Positions 43,001 to 58,000 of a stretch of DNA of 64,000 bases are shown piece after piece. The notes under the pieces are model-generated. The model was not told the origin of the DNA and searched no databases. It was given only the letters and a program-made list of their open reading frames with translations. The DNA is taken from contig JAUIRK010000570.1 in the NCBI GenBank assembly GCA_030549495.1, positions 1,589,501-1,653,500 on the forward strand, read 5' to 3'. The stretch comes from Nectonema munidae (lineage: Eukaryota > Nematomorpha > Nectonematoida > Nectonematidae). The stretch's first letter is position 1. The number at the start of each line of letters is the position of its first letter. The position numbers and the translations under genes were made by a program.

Positions 43001-46000
43001 TAAATGTTTTGGGCTTTCCATCAGTTGGCAACCAAATCTACAACTCAACATGCATTTTCCTATCATATTCAAAAACAGGCACCCACTAACCATCTTATGA
43101 TTTCAGGGGGAATACATAGCAAGCTTAAACTTCTGCAGGTTTGCCGAAATCTAGTAAGTGTACGGGTAGGATGCCAGTAAAGGGTGGTAATGAAGCGAAT
43201 CTACTGTTCAGCACATCATTTGATTTAGCTTTGATGAGATTTTTACAGAAGAGAGTGGCATAAGATATTGAGAAGGTGCAATAGAAGTAGAAGATCTGGC
43301 GGCTTTGTCAACGAATTCATTTCCAAAAATACCAGAATGCCCGGGGAACCAAATAATTCTCAAGGAGAAGAGAGAACACAGGTCTTGTAAAAGTATGAAG
43401 ATTTTCTCGATAATATGACATTTGGAGGATTTATTTTGTAAAGATTGAAGTAAAGACTTTGAATCAAAAAATATTAATATTAAACTGTGCGATGAAAAAA
43501 ACTTGGAGTTTTGGAAAAGATAGTCCAAAGTAAAAAAAGATAAGCTTAAGTCAATGTGGGAAGTGCCAAGTATATTTAGATTCAAGCTTTGAAAAGTAGG
43601 CTCTTTATTTGTATCAACTAAATGGAGATCATATTAAAATTTTTTATCATATAGAAGCCTACCCCTGTTATTCGTCTTAGAGTCCCACATGGAATGACGA
43701 GCATTGGTATGAGCAATAATCAATACACCATTGGTTAAAATTTTCCATATGAAAGAAAGAGTCAATAAAAGGAGAATCTCTAAAGGATGAAACTACGCTG
43801 AGACGATATACATCGACACGCCATTGTCTGAAAGGGATGCAGTGCAATAATTTGAATTAGATAAGTGTTGAAGAAATGACAGATTAATATTTTTCCTATA
43901 TAAAATACAAGAAAATAAATTATTTTATTTTTGTGAAAGAAGACAATATTCTATTGGAATACTCCATATGTTGTTCTGCCAAGTGTAGGGTTCATTCAAA
44001 CAAATTATAAAATAAGGGCTTTTTTGTATGAATAAAAGGAGATTGTACCATGCAAATCTAGATTTTCGTAAGTTGATGTGAAGTAAAGAGGGTTTCATTG
44101 GGAAGACATGAAATTGCAAAGCATATTACGATGAAATAATTTTGATGATTCAATCCTTTCATTATTACTGGACAACCGTTGTCAGAATACATGTGATTTC
44201 CCATGCAGTTGATGCATGTGTGATTAGTTTCTTTACAATTTTTAGCGCAATGACCTAACTTAGAACCTTTGAAATATGCAGGATTTTCAGAGAGACTGAA
44301 TTTATCATAGCGTCCAAATTTTCCACAGTTGTGGCATAATTTTGGTCTTCCGACAGAAAGTTGTACAGGGAGGCTATTGTAGAAGCAGTAGATAAATAGC
44401 AAGCGACCTCTGGTGTGTTGGGATCAACTAAAGCATGTTGTGAGAGAAGAACGGAACATTCTTATATTATAGTTAGAAAATTACAAAGAAGCCATCACTT
44501 CATTTTCATTCATCTCAAAAGGAATTCTGCTTATCATGAATCTAGGCCTAAAGGGTGTGTATCTTCTATTTCAAAATCAATTTTGAGAATGGACAATACT
44601 TTATCTTTCGTTTGCTATGTTCTAGGTCAATGATGGCGTTGCCTGCACTATTTACTCTAATATTTTCGATTGAAATCTTATTATCACAAGGGTTGATTTT
44701 ACTAGCAAGATGTTTTTTAAGGAGTTGGCTTGATCCCGAGTTGGTTTTGAGTCAGAGACTTTAATTTTCACCGAACAAGACGGGTTTGGGGTCTTAGAAT
44801 GAGATACGTGAGAGGAAGCTACTTCTGCGTACGATTTCTGCAGTGAGACCACGTTATTCAAAAGTTCAGATTGTGCATTAATTGTTGCACTCATTTGATC
44901 AATCACTACATCCTTGATTTTAGAAAACATATCTTCTATAAAGCTATCAAAATTTTGGCCATGATAATTGAAAAGTTCCAACGACTCAGTTTTCAAGCAA
45001 TCGAGTTGATATACAAGAACCACATTTTTATGGCAGAAATTTTCATCTTTGGAATGAAATTGTTAGCTTAGGCTCATTCATTATTTAGAATTATACTTTC
45101 TAAAAGATTTCCTAGGTATGTTTGGAAAATGTATATGTATAAATTCAAATCACCATTTGTACGATTACGGCTGATAATTGTTTTGGTAGATATGATGATC
45201 GACATTTGTCCAGATAAAATTGTAAATGTTAACAAATTGTCAAATTCTACGATGAGACATATATATATTATAAAAATAAGAACACTAAAGTAAAAGAATA
45301 AAATTAAACAAATTACTTTGAAATTGATTAATTTCTATCAAGCCAAGTCTATTTCCATCTTTGAACTTGATTCGTCCCTTTTAATATAAAAAATTTTGGT
45401 CAATGTATTTATTAGAGATATACGCGAAACAAACATGAGTCTTTTTATACAAACAATTAAAATTCGGTTTAAAAGAGCTGAAAAAAGTCATGAAGAATAT
45501 CGGCTATAGTCTTAATTTTAAAATTCCAAAGCTAACAATATAATTTTTTTATTTTTTTCTCAAATATGAATTGCTAACTTAAAATCTGTTTACTTTGAAA
45601 GACAATATTACAGAAAAATAACAATAATTTTAGCAGTGTTAAAAATCATTTAGCTCCAATTGGTTTTTTTCTTAGTGGTCAGTTTTGAGCCAAAATTAGT
45701 GAATTAGAGGAGTTGACATGAATCACATTCAATTTATAGGCAACTAAAATTTTGGAGGGAAGGAGGGGGGCTTTTTTTATTATTATAATTTTCCAATTTT
45801 ATTATAAAACCATTTATGTCCAATGAACCATTATTATCCGACATTATACCTGCACTGTAAGCCCTCAATCCCACCATAACTACGGATAGCTGCACGGATT
45901 TTATCAAGTCAAATTACAATGCCAAATTTTTTTAATATTTTTTAAAATATTAAATTTTTACAGGCCAATGAAAGTTTGTAAACCACTATTCTAGTTCAAC

Positions 46001-49000
46001 AAGGGAACAAAATCATTCATATATGATAGATCAATACTCATCGGATGTAATTAAGCCTTTATCCCTCCTTATTGACAATTAGCAGTTATTGAAACCAATG
46101 GTCAGGGAGTTTCCCTTTCTATCGCTAGATATGCTATACTCAAACTAAGTGAACGTTTTATACCATGACTCTAAAAATCATCTCTTTTGTAAATCTTTAG
46201 GGAACAAAATTTTTGGTTGAGCCGATTCTGTATTTGATGTTCCAAGGTTAAAATATCTTTGTCTTCTAAAGACCAATATAAAAGGGTTGTATTAGAAGAC
46301 TCATTGGTAATACAGTCCAACCTCATTTATCTGACAGTAGATTATTCGACAACCCCACTATCCGATGCAATATTGATTGGAAGGCAGCTGAAAAGATTTT
46401 TCTCAGCCTCTCGTCTCACTAATTTTCAACAAGCGTGGTTCATATCCAAGAATTGGTTGGGTGGATTGATTACTCTGTACTGAGATGCATTGTTGTTTAA
46501 AATTAAAATTAAAAATTTTTAACGACGAAATGTTAACAAACTAGATTAGTAACACAGAAAAACAAGGAAGCATCTTATGTAATAATCTTCATATTCTACC
46601 TACACATATATTCACTCAGTAAAGTAAATTGTTTGAAAATATATTTAGGACTTGGGGGTCTACGAATTGATAGGCATGAAGCGGTGAATTAAATTTTTTT
46701 AGTTGTCGATATCGCATCCATAGGGAAGAATAATCTTACATAGCTGAACAGATAGTAAGGATAGTCACGATCAGGAATCGAACCCAGGCCATCTGGATCA
46801 AGACCTTGTACCACTAAGTCATCTGCCAAATGAAATTTCGATTTTAATTGTGAAATGAAATTTCTATTTAAATAAGTAAAATTTTGGCCCTTTTAAATAG
46901 AAATTGAAGAGAGATGGAAGAAATTTATTATTATAATAAATAAGGTAATTATGTATAAGAAAGTATATTAGTCAGCATAAAATTTAATTGTCAATCTTTT
47001 TCTTTTGCCATTTGTCGTTTCAGTAATACCTCGGATGTCACGAATAAGAAATTTATAGGCAGAAATAAGGAAAAACTTTCAAAATTGGGACTTTTCAAGT
47101 TGTCATTGGGAAAGAATGAGCAATTAAAACATTCAAAATTTATAGGAGAAAAGGGAAAGGCAAATATGAGTTTATCCATTGAGATGTCTATTCACCATTA
47201 GTGTTATATGTTAGGTATAATGAAAAAGTATTAATTGAAATATATATAAAACAATAATAAAGTTTAGAATGTCAACAAAATAGTATTTAGATAAAAAAAT
47301 TAAATAAAAGAAAACATGTATTCAAAAGTCTGCACATTATCTGAGTTTATAAAAAAAAATAAAGAAGCTTAGTCTTTAGTTAAAAAGATATTTTTACTTT
47401 TTTTAAAGTTTAATATATTGGAAATAGCAAACTTGTCAATAAATTTATTAGCTCTATTCAGCGTGAGTAGAAGCATTCTCCTAAAACTAGATTTCTTATT
47501 CAATCTTGGAATATGGTTGACGGATTAAATAGACATTTAATGAGTAGTTTGGAACAAAAAGTTCCTTATATTGTCCTGATTTGACATAATTCTTGAAGTA
47601 AAATGTTAGACTTGATATAATATTTATTTGTTCTAAATTCAAAATTTTGCTTTGAACTTTTTGTTTACTGTTTGTGAAATAATGGAACTTTCTTAATGTT
47701 TTAGATAATTTTGCCAATTGTGTTTGATGGCTAGAACCCCATAATAAGTTAGCATACATTCTATGTGGATAGACATGAGTATGATATCGAATTTTTTGTT
47801 TTAAAGGGTAAGAAAACGCTTAATTTTTTAAGCAACCTAAAAACCTTAAGATTTTCAGACATATATTATTGATATGGGTTTTGAAAGAAAAACTTTAAGA
47901 AAGAGTTACTCCTACATATTTAAAAGTGTGGAATCTTTTCAGGACAACCCTGTTTAAGTGAAAAATAGGAGTAAGTTGCTTTTTAGGTCTCTTAGAAATT
48001 ATCATAAAATTACTCTTATAATTAATTTTTATTTTGTTGTGATAGCACCATTCCGAAATACTTAATAATGAATCATGTATGTTGCTTAAATCATTTAAGT
48101 TATTTGTATTGAACATGAGGGTGATATCATCCGCATGCATGATCATTTTGGCTTTGCTTTTCAGACTTTTATAAATATCATTAATAAAAATTAGAAACAA
48201 AAGGGGACCCAATTTAGAGCCTTGAGGCACTCCTGCTTTAGCATAATAAGTATCAGAAGTTAGATTATTATATGAAATGAAATTGCTTCTAGCGGTTAAG
48301 TAATTTTCCATTAATCTATAAAAATTTCCTCTAATTCCTAATTTGTTAAGTTTATAAAGTAAAATTTCATGGTTCACGCAATAAAAGGCCTTGGAGAAGT
48401 CCAAGAAAAAACTAATTAAGTGCTCATCTTGTTCATATGCTGAAGCTACTGATAATGAAAGCTCAAATAGAGTATCATTGGTAGATTTATTCGGGCGAAA
48501 ACCAAACTGATGTTTGTAAAAAGATTAAATTTTTTAGATAATTAACCAATTTGGTATAGATAATTTTTTCAAAAACCTTGGTAAAACTGGATAAGAGAGA
48601 AATTGGTCTATAGGAATCATATGAAGTAGGTTGATTATTAGCTTTTAGAACCGGTAAAATCTTACTAATTTTTAACTTATCAGGAAAAATACCTTGCTTT
48701 ACTGAAGAATTAAGCATATTGGTCATCAATATGCCTATAACTGGTAAACTAAGAGTGAGTAAATTTAGACTTATTTATCATGTCCAAAAGATTTCTTATT
48801 TTTAACATATTTACAGCGATATATATATATAATCAATTGAAACGTAACTAAAAAAGAAAGAAGAAGATTGTGATGGTAGAAAAGAGTCAATGTATTCAAA
48901 TGATATTTCATCAGATTCAAGACAATAAATATCAACAAATCCTTGAATATCAAGCTGAACTTTAGGTGTTAGAGTTTTCTTTTTCAATAGGGTATTTAAA

Positions 49001-52000
49001 GTAGGCCATATTGATTTATTATTACATGTAGAAAGTTTTGATAAAAAATATTGCGATTTAGCATATTTTATCATAGTTTTATATTTTTTTAGAAAATACT
49101 TATAGTTAATTTGATTATCATGTGTAGGATTTTTAATAAATATTTTATAATGCTTTATTTTAAGGCGATTCAATGTAACCATTTCTTCCCTGTACCAATG
49201 CAGGGTAGTTTTTTCTCTTTAATAGCTATTAAGGGAAAGGATTTCTGGAAACAATTCTGAAAATTTTTGTGAAAACTTTCATATGTGTCATTAATATTTT
49301 TGAAGAGTAACAATATTGAAAATTGGAAATTGACAGATTAGATAAAAAAGAAGTATATGCTTGAACTGAAAATTTTCTCTTAAATGCTTTTGTGTGTTTA
49401 CTTTTACTTTTAGAAAAAGATAAAAGTAGCAGGTTAACACAATGATCACTAATGTGGGCATCTATATTAAAAGTATTAATATTATGTAATTGATTTGTAA
49501 AGATATTATCAATTAACGTATTAGATTTGGATAATCGAGTTAGCTTCGAGATGGTTGGAAGTAATCCATTAGTTAGCATTAAACAGAGAAACTTAAAAGA
49601 TTGCTTGTTTGTGTGAAGGTTCAAAATATTTATATTAAATCTCCAGCGATTATTCCCAAATTGCGCAAATTCTCGAATTGCGCATGACATTATGTACGCT
49701 AATTCTTAAGCGCTAATAATTCTTGCTCTGTTATTCAAATTTTTCTTTTTCAAGTAAATACTTTTTATTAATCGCATTTTACTTTTTACCAAGTATCTTA
49801 TTTAATTTTGCATGAAAAAAATAAAGTCAAAAAGTACTAAGTTCAGAATGGAGTTGTCATTTTTGTACCAATGTTAGCCCTGAAATGATCAAGTGTAGCT
49901 CCTGTTTGAACTGGTTTTGTTATGTTTGTCAGAAAATCCCTCAACAACTATTGAACTTCTTAATATTTGGGAAAGCTCAGGAATTAGATGGTTTTGTAGT
50001 ATTTGTTCCTAAAGTGATGTCACAACTATGAAAAAGTCTATAGATCATGTATCTGAAGGACTTCAAATGCTTAAAAAGAAGAATGAAGAAGCCTTTGCAA
50101 CTTTTAAAACAGACTTTTCGAATAAAATTGAAGCGCTTTCTGATCGTATTGCTCATCAGACCAATCTTCAGGAAAAAAAAAGTAATGATATAAGTGACAA
50201 ACTAGATAATGTGAATCATAAATTCAAAGATGGTTTTAGTGAGTCTTGCACTAAAACCAACAATCAAGATATAGTTTCTGTGCCTAATTTTAGAAAGATT
50301 ATTAAAGAAGCATTAGATGACGAACGTGCAGAGGATTATGATAAAGAAAGAAGGAAGCTTAATCATATAATTCATGGGGTATCAGAGTATGAGGGTGAGA
50401 CTAGAATCAGTGATGAAGAATTTATAAATGAATTATTTATTTCGCATCTTAATTTAAATTCTGTTAAAGTTGTCAAGATCATTCGATTAGGTAAAAGTTC
50501 TGGTGATGTTTTGTCCAAAAGGCCAATTAGAATAACTTATGTTAATTTTGATAATAAAATGACTGTAAAAAATGCTCTTTCTAACCTAAAAAATGCTCCC
50601 GAAAAATTTAAGAAAATCTTTGTTTCCAATGATTTTAATCCAGTCGAAAGAGAGAGAATCAAAACCCTTAACCTTCAAGATAACGACTCGTACATGTTTG
50701 TTGTTTCAGGAGATAATTTAAAAGATCTGAATATTATAAAGAAATTTTTTTTAAAAAGATCCATGATACACTCAATATAGATGAAGCAATTCACACTTCA
50801 ATCAATACAAATAAAAACATTTCTAAGTTTGTATCTATCTTCTATACTAATGCTAACCAATTATTCAGTAAAGTAGATGAGTTATCTTTTTCCCTAAATA
50901 AGAGTAACTTTCTTGTTGGAGCTATAACTTAAGCTTTGCCTAAAAAAAGGTCTACATTGATCAATTATGCTATCTATGACATTGATAACTATGTAACAGT
51001 ACATAACTTTGACCATCACTCCAATTCTTCAATGAATCAGAGAGGAATTCTTTTTTATTTGCATAAAGAGGCTTCATTCCATGTGATTGAGCTCTTTAAC
51101 CCAATTTTTATTGAATGCCTAACTTTAAGGGTTTTTTTGAAAAGAAAAGAGTTCGTACTTTGTTGTATATATAGAAGTCCAAGTTCACTTTTTTATGAAT
51201 CTACGAATGAAATTATTTCTCTTCTAAGTCTACTTCACTCTAAATTTTCACATGGTAACATCATTATTCTTGGGGATTTTAACTACCCTGAAATTAATTG
51301 GAATTCACTGAGTAACGCTAGTGTTAAACATCAAAGATTTCTTAATTTCCTACAAGAAAAATGCTTTACTCATCTTGTGAAGGAACCTACAAGGATAGGT
51401 ACATTTGGTTTGTTTTCTGTTCTTGATTTATTGATTACCAATATTCCAGATTTCATTTCCAATTTGAGGTTTAATTCAAAGTGATCATATGTGTATTAAT
51501 TTTAATCTTTTAATTAATGTAAAATCTGATATCTCCAAATCCATTAAATATAATTATCAATCTGGTAACTATAAAGAAATTTCTTCTCACCTGTCTAAAA
51601 TTGATTGGAATATAGCTAAAGATTTTAATCTTGTTAAATTCTATTCTTTTTTCACTAATAAACTATATTCACTTATAGAGAAGTACGTTCCTTTGAGGAA
51701 ATCTGACCTAAAAGTCAAAGTTTATTTTACTAAAAAAATTATCTCTCTTCTAAAAAAAAAGAAAAAACTTTTTCGGGCTTATACTAAATTTAGACATAGA
51801 CATATCTATGACAAATACAGACAAATATCGAACATTTTGAGAAAAGAAACTCGTAAGGCTAGAATATCTCATGAAAGCAAACTTCTTTCAAAATATAAAT
51901 ATAGTCCTAAGTTGATTTGGTCCTACATAAATCAGAAGAACAGAAATAATTTTGCTGAACTAGTTGATCATAATGATTTACCTACTACTACTAATACCCA

Positions 52001-55000
52001 AAGAGCCAATGTTTTTAGTGAATATTTCAATTATTGTTCTTCGATTCGGGTTCTCATAATGACAATTCAAGTTTCTTGCCTGTATGTAACACTATAATAG
52101 ATAGTTTAGATTTTAACATAGTTGAAATACATAGCAAGTTAGAAAAATTAAATAAATTTAAGTCTCCTGGCTCTGATAAGTTACACCCGTATGTCATTAG
52201 TGAACTTTCTCGAGTTTTAGCCATACCTGTCAAAATGATTTTTGAAAAGTCACTAGAAGAAAAAATTTTTTGGATGTTTGAAAAATTGCATTAGTCACAC
52301 CAGTTTTGAAGAGTGGAAATCGAAAATTTTGCTAAAACTACAGGCCAATAAGTCTTAGTCCAGTTCTATCTAAAGTATTTGAGACATTCATAGTCGATAA
52401 AATTTTATCACATATAAAAAACTTCAAACTTTTTAATTTCAACCAGCATGGATTTATTAATGAAAAATCTACGATAACCAATCTATTGGAGTTTCAAAAT
52501 GATTTAGTCAACCTGCTTGAGGGAATTTACTTAGATTTTCACAAGGCTTTTGACTCCTCACATAAGTATTTGTCAGATAAACTTGAGTCATTTGGTATAA
52601 AGGGCAATCTACTTGCTTTATTGAAAAATTATCTTGAAGATAGAAAAGAAATTGTTTCAGTAAATGGTATGTATTCTGATGAAAAGCAAGTGTTGAGTGG
52701 ATTACCCCAAGGGTCTGTGCTAGGTCCTCTACTCTTTAATATCTTTCTTAATGATCTCTTAAACGTAATAAAGTCAAAGATAAAGGTATTTGCCGATGAT
52801 ATCAAGATTTACAATGTGTGTGATAGAGATGGTAGAAGTTGCTTGCAGAAAGATTTGATTGACGTTTTTCATTGATGTAATAAATGGGAAATGAAACTGA
52901 ACTTGAATAAATGTACTCATTTACAAATTGGATTACAAAGTAATCATTCGTTTTTCATTGGTGGCCAAAAACTTAAACAAGTTGATTCACAGAAAGACTT
53001 AGGGGTGATAGTGAATTCTAACCTCGACCCAAGAGAAAATATTTCAACAAGAGTCACTAAAGCTTTCCAAGCCTTTCATAGAGTTCATAGAAGTTTTGCT
53101 TTATTTGATGCCAACATAGCACCCCTTTTATATAAAACACTGATTAGACTTATTTTAGAGTATGGAAATGTTGTTGCATTTCCTTTTCACTCCTGTGATG
53201 CTGCAAATATTGAAAGAGTCCAGAGAACAATCACAAAAAAGATAGTAGGAATGAAAGATCTTAGTTATACAGAAAGACTGAAAAAACTGAATTTGCCTTC
53301 AATGTTATACAGGTTTAGAAGGAATGATATGGTGACATCCTACAACATTGTAAAAGAAAAGTTTAACTTAACTTCTCAAGTTTTACCTGAATTTTCTGAA
53401 AGAGTTCAAAGATTTCATTCTTCCAAATTTAAAAAAAGACATTGCAAGAAGGTATTTTTGAAAAAATACTTTTCTCAACGAATGATAAATGATTGGAATT
53501 CTTTGCCTGATTTTGTTGTTGATGCTCCATCTTTGAACATCTTCAAGAACAGACTTGATGAGTTTTGGAAAAATAGAAGGTTTGAGCATGAAAGAACGCG
53601 TTGATTTTCAAAAGTATGAAGCGAATACTTACTATAGGCTTTTTGCCTTTCTTTCTTTCGCTAATAAACTTATGTTATGTTATGTTATGTTAATAATATT
53701 TGTTTTCTGGAATAAAGGACTTGATTGCTTAATTTATATTTGGCATTAATGAGGGAATTTTAATTAACTCATTAATCAGCTACAGTTATCAATATACATA
53801 AATGTTTTCAGCTTTAAATTATAGAGAATACTTTCTTATATAGTTATGTGCTATAAAAAATATTTGCCCATCTAAAAAATGTATGCGCTCTTGTTCAAAT
53901 TACTGGCTACATTACTGCCTCTAATCAAATATTGCTCAAATTTACATTATTCTATCCATGAAGTGGAAATTAATGAAAAAATTTTTTTTAAATATTAATT
54001 CTAAGACTTAACCTTAAAATGGAGTCTACTCACAAGACAAGCCAGTCAAAAAATATTGAGAAAAATCAAAATTATTTGGGTCGAAAAGTATTTAAAGAAA
54101 AAACTGCTGAAACATTAAATTTTATCATAGGCAGACGCAATGTTTTTGAAGTTCAACAAAGGTGCCTCAGTGTTATAGAGGTTGGCAACCACTGTCAGAA
54201 TATATTTTAGAAGACGTAACATTTTCTAATGAAAAAGAAAAATGAAAAAAGTTTAAAAATGATTTTTTACCTTCTTTTCGTATGAATAAAATTTGGTTGT
54301 TTGATATTAAATAAAGTGAATATAAATTATAACCTAAAAAATAATAAATCTCATAAAATCAAAAGTGTCTGCTTTAATCATACAAAAATTCATTGAAAAA
54401 TATAACCATATTAGTTTTCAAAACATGGAACTTAAAGTCGCTAACTAAGAGGATTTTTTGAAATATAAAGGCTACAATTATTTTAAGAGTTAGCGACTTG
54501 GCACACGACAACCGATCTCAGATCTAGTGAGAAGAAAACTTCTTATTGAAAAATATCTCCTCTCATTTATACTATATCCAGATAGTCTATAGATATTGTG
54601 TACACCTATTTTTATAATTCAAAGAAGCTGCTAAGACTGACATAACTTCAAAGCTACTAACGATATGTCCACTTCTAATGATACTAACGACAAAAAATCC
54701 TATAGCGGAATGAGTAGGTAAACAAATAGCACTATTTTTATCCCCACAGACAAGGGGCGAGAGAGAAAACAAGATAGTGAAGAACGTATTACTGTTATTC
54801 CTTCGAATTCGAGATGGTTGAGCGTATACTTAAGCGTTTCTTCCCACTTTTCGGGGTTCTTCTGCAACTCTTGATCGGATAGGTTGTATTTGTTGATGAT
54901 GTCGTTCAGCATCATGGCAACACTCCATATTCCGTCATAAGCGAATGCATGGTACTTCGTGTAGCTGCCATTTCTCATCTCATTGTACTCCTTCATATAC

Positions 55001-58000
55001 TCGCTAGGCTTCTATGCAACAGGTAAGGAAAGACTTGTGAAAGGGTGCGTTTTCAGTCACTTTAAATAATGTCAGCCTCAAATCACCCTAGAAAAGGGGT
55101 TCCTAAAGTGTTTTCGCGCAACACAGCGCTTTCAGGAAAGAGTTCAGAAATGTGACATACCACTATTTTTGAGATTTAAGTATTTATCTATGTATGTGTG
55201 TATGCATATCTAGATGATTTTTGTGTAAGCCGCGTTAATACCCATAAATATGAAAGTGTGTGTAAAGAATGTCAAAATATGTATATGTAAAAATCTATGT
55301 ATGCATGTACGCTTGCACTAACACTAAACCTAACCCCAACCCTATCACTAACTCTAACACTAACACTAATGCCAATTCTGCATTAATACTAACGCCGACA
55401 ATAGGTTTCAAAAATTTTGGCCCATTAAGAAATTTGTTGAGCAACTCATTTTAGATAACTTGGAAAAAAATAGTTTTGAACTAATGTAGATTGATATAAT
55501 ATATCATAATAAATGTTTATACTTTGGGCCTACGGGCAAAGATAGCCAATAAAATATTATACTCATAATCAATAAAATAACAAATTAAAATTAATCACAT
55601 TAAATTCTTCAAACCTGATCTCGGGTTTTTTCAAAATATTTCTGAACTAAAATGGTTTGCAAGTCTAAAAAAGTTTAGAAAACTCTGCCCTAGCAAGAGG
55701 AAACAACAGGTAAAATAAGCTTTGCCAAGATGCGTCTTTGACTACACTCAACTCTTTCAAAGTTAGGTTAGTGGAAATAAGAAAATATGTGATGGACTAA
55801 AAATTGACATGAGTATTTTAAAAAAGAAAAAATATTATTTAGAAGCATTAAAGTTGGCAGATGTGATCATAGGAAAATAATTGTAAAATAAATAAAAGAT
55901 TTAGCATTGCATACCTTGTTGGTAAAAATTTAAGACTAGTTTCTGACTCCTTTATCAAAAGCATAGTATAAACGGTGAAAATGAAGGCATTCATATGGTA
56001 AGTATGAGAGGAGAATATTTGACTTTAATACAGAATAGGTCTTTTTTCACAGCTTTATACAGAAGATATTTATACGTATACGTAAGTATATTGAAAAAAA
56101 TACGTGAGCGACTACATGTCAATGTGAAAAATCGTAACATTCAATTTCAAGCACAATATTGTCCAGTGAAATTCGAAGTGAAATGTTAAAATGATCAAAA
56201 AAACAAGAATTACTATTTAAATTTATAAACGACGAATATAGTCTTATTTAACCCATTAAGTACCATAGAAATCAAACCATATCTAAAAAAACGCAGACAA
56301 ATTATATTCAAAGTCATTGGAAAAAGCAGACGAAGATAAAATTACGTATGTTCCCAAATGGGAGCATTGGGACTTAATGGGTTAACAAGAATATTTCGAC
56401 TCTAGGAGTCTTTTTCAATAATTTATAAATATTTTAAGTGCATAACCATGTTAGAAAGTCGAATCTGATGTTGGAGGCAGTTATCTTGGTCATAAATAAA
56501 AATGGAGAGTTGATCTAATTGTAGAATTTAAAATAATTGTTGTTTCGGAGCAAAAAAATCGCGACAAACGATTTTAGAAGTAATAGACTATCAGAGGTGG
56601 ACAAATTACAGCCCGTGGATCCAAAGGTTTTTATGCGGTCCGCTGGGATAAAATTATTTAGGTTCATCAGCCGTTAATTTACTATCATTGGTGCAAAATA
56701 TTTTGATTGACTGGAAAATTTTTAATATTAAAACTATACATGATCATAATACCGTTCAAACTATTTTCACCAAAATGGCTTTCTCGTCTTTTAATTTTCT
56801 TCGTATTTTAAATTTTGAAGATAGAAGTTACTTTTGATTTAAATTTATTATTTCAAGAGAATAATAAACGTGAGTCTGTTAATTATTTTTAAGAGAAGTT
56901 TTATAATTAACATATTCATGATTACATTTTCTTACATATGTTTAAATCAGAGTGCACATCCTCAAAATTATTGAGGGGGCAAACTTTTTTTATATATAAT
57001 TTTTTAAATTTATTTTTAAATAATTTATGTCTGAAACTCAACCGTAAAACAAGTAAAGTGATGTGGAAAGTCTACTCACAAGCCAAACAAGTCTTTTAAT
57101 GATATAAAAAAGATATAAAATTGAAAAAATTCAAAATTATTGGTGGAGCGAAAGGCTTATTCAGCCCCCTTGAAATCACTCACACCCAAAAATTAAGATT
57201 TTAATGAAGGAAAATAAATTCTTTTATTATATGCTGTAGAAAGACTTTGAATCAATACATTTTGAATTAAATTGTACCTTAAAGTTTTATTAAATATTAA
57301 CAAAAACACACTGTGCAGTTTTTTAATTGCAATATTAATTATTGCCACTTTTACAATACCATGCGGCTTCTTAAAGTGGGAAAAAATTAAATGGGGCCAT
57401 TACAATTCTATAAAAAAAAGTCAATTTTTTCCTCTTAATCCCTTATTAAGATGTGGCTTTTAGCTGAAATCAAAGATAGAATATGAAATCAAATTCACAA
57501 TCATGGAATGATCCACGAGTTTGCAACAAAAATCTTTACTTTAACAAGATAAAATAAGAAGTGGAGCTAAAATGTGAGACGTAAGAAAAGTGTCTATCAA
57601 TCCTCATTACCTCTCAATCAAGTGAAACAAAAGATTTAATGAAAGAAGAACTTATTTAACGTACTCTCAACGTAGTTGAAAGAAAGTAATTAAATTAAAA
57701 ATTCAAAGATTGATCGGATTTAAGAGAGAAGACAGAGCTTAGGCACAGATAATGTAAAAAAGACAAGTCAGGATATTGAAAAGAGCGTAGAAATTAAGTA
57801 CGCAATTTGCATAACTTGATTTCTCATTTGCATTTAAATAAGCGAACAAGCCTTTTTGAAGGAGGCAAAAAGTAATCACATACCTTATCGCGTCCACTCC
57901 TAATCGTCAAAAAAGTGAAATTCATGTTTGAAAAAGCAATTATATCGTTAGCATGCAGCACTGCCATTTTCATGTAGCAGAGCTTTCATGTGCGATTTAA

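Noticed and set aside
55314-55395. Telomere-like CCTAACCCC words
   Set aside because: Too irregular for an interstitial telomere tract; more like a CTAAC-rich minisatellite.
57886-57975. Minus-strand open stretch (MKMAVLHANDIIAFSNMNFT) ending at a strong GTATGTG donor
   Set aside because: The exons on either side (61778 and 54793) already join in phase at the exact family position, so no exon is needed here, and it has no similarity to the receptor.
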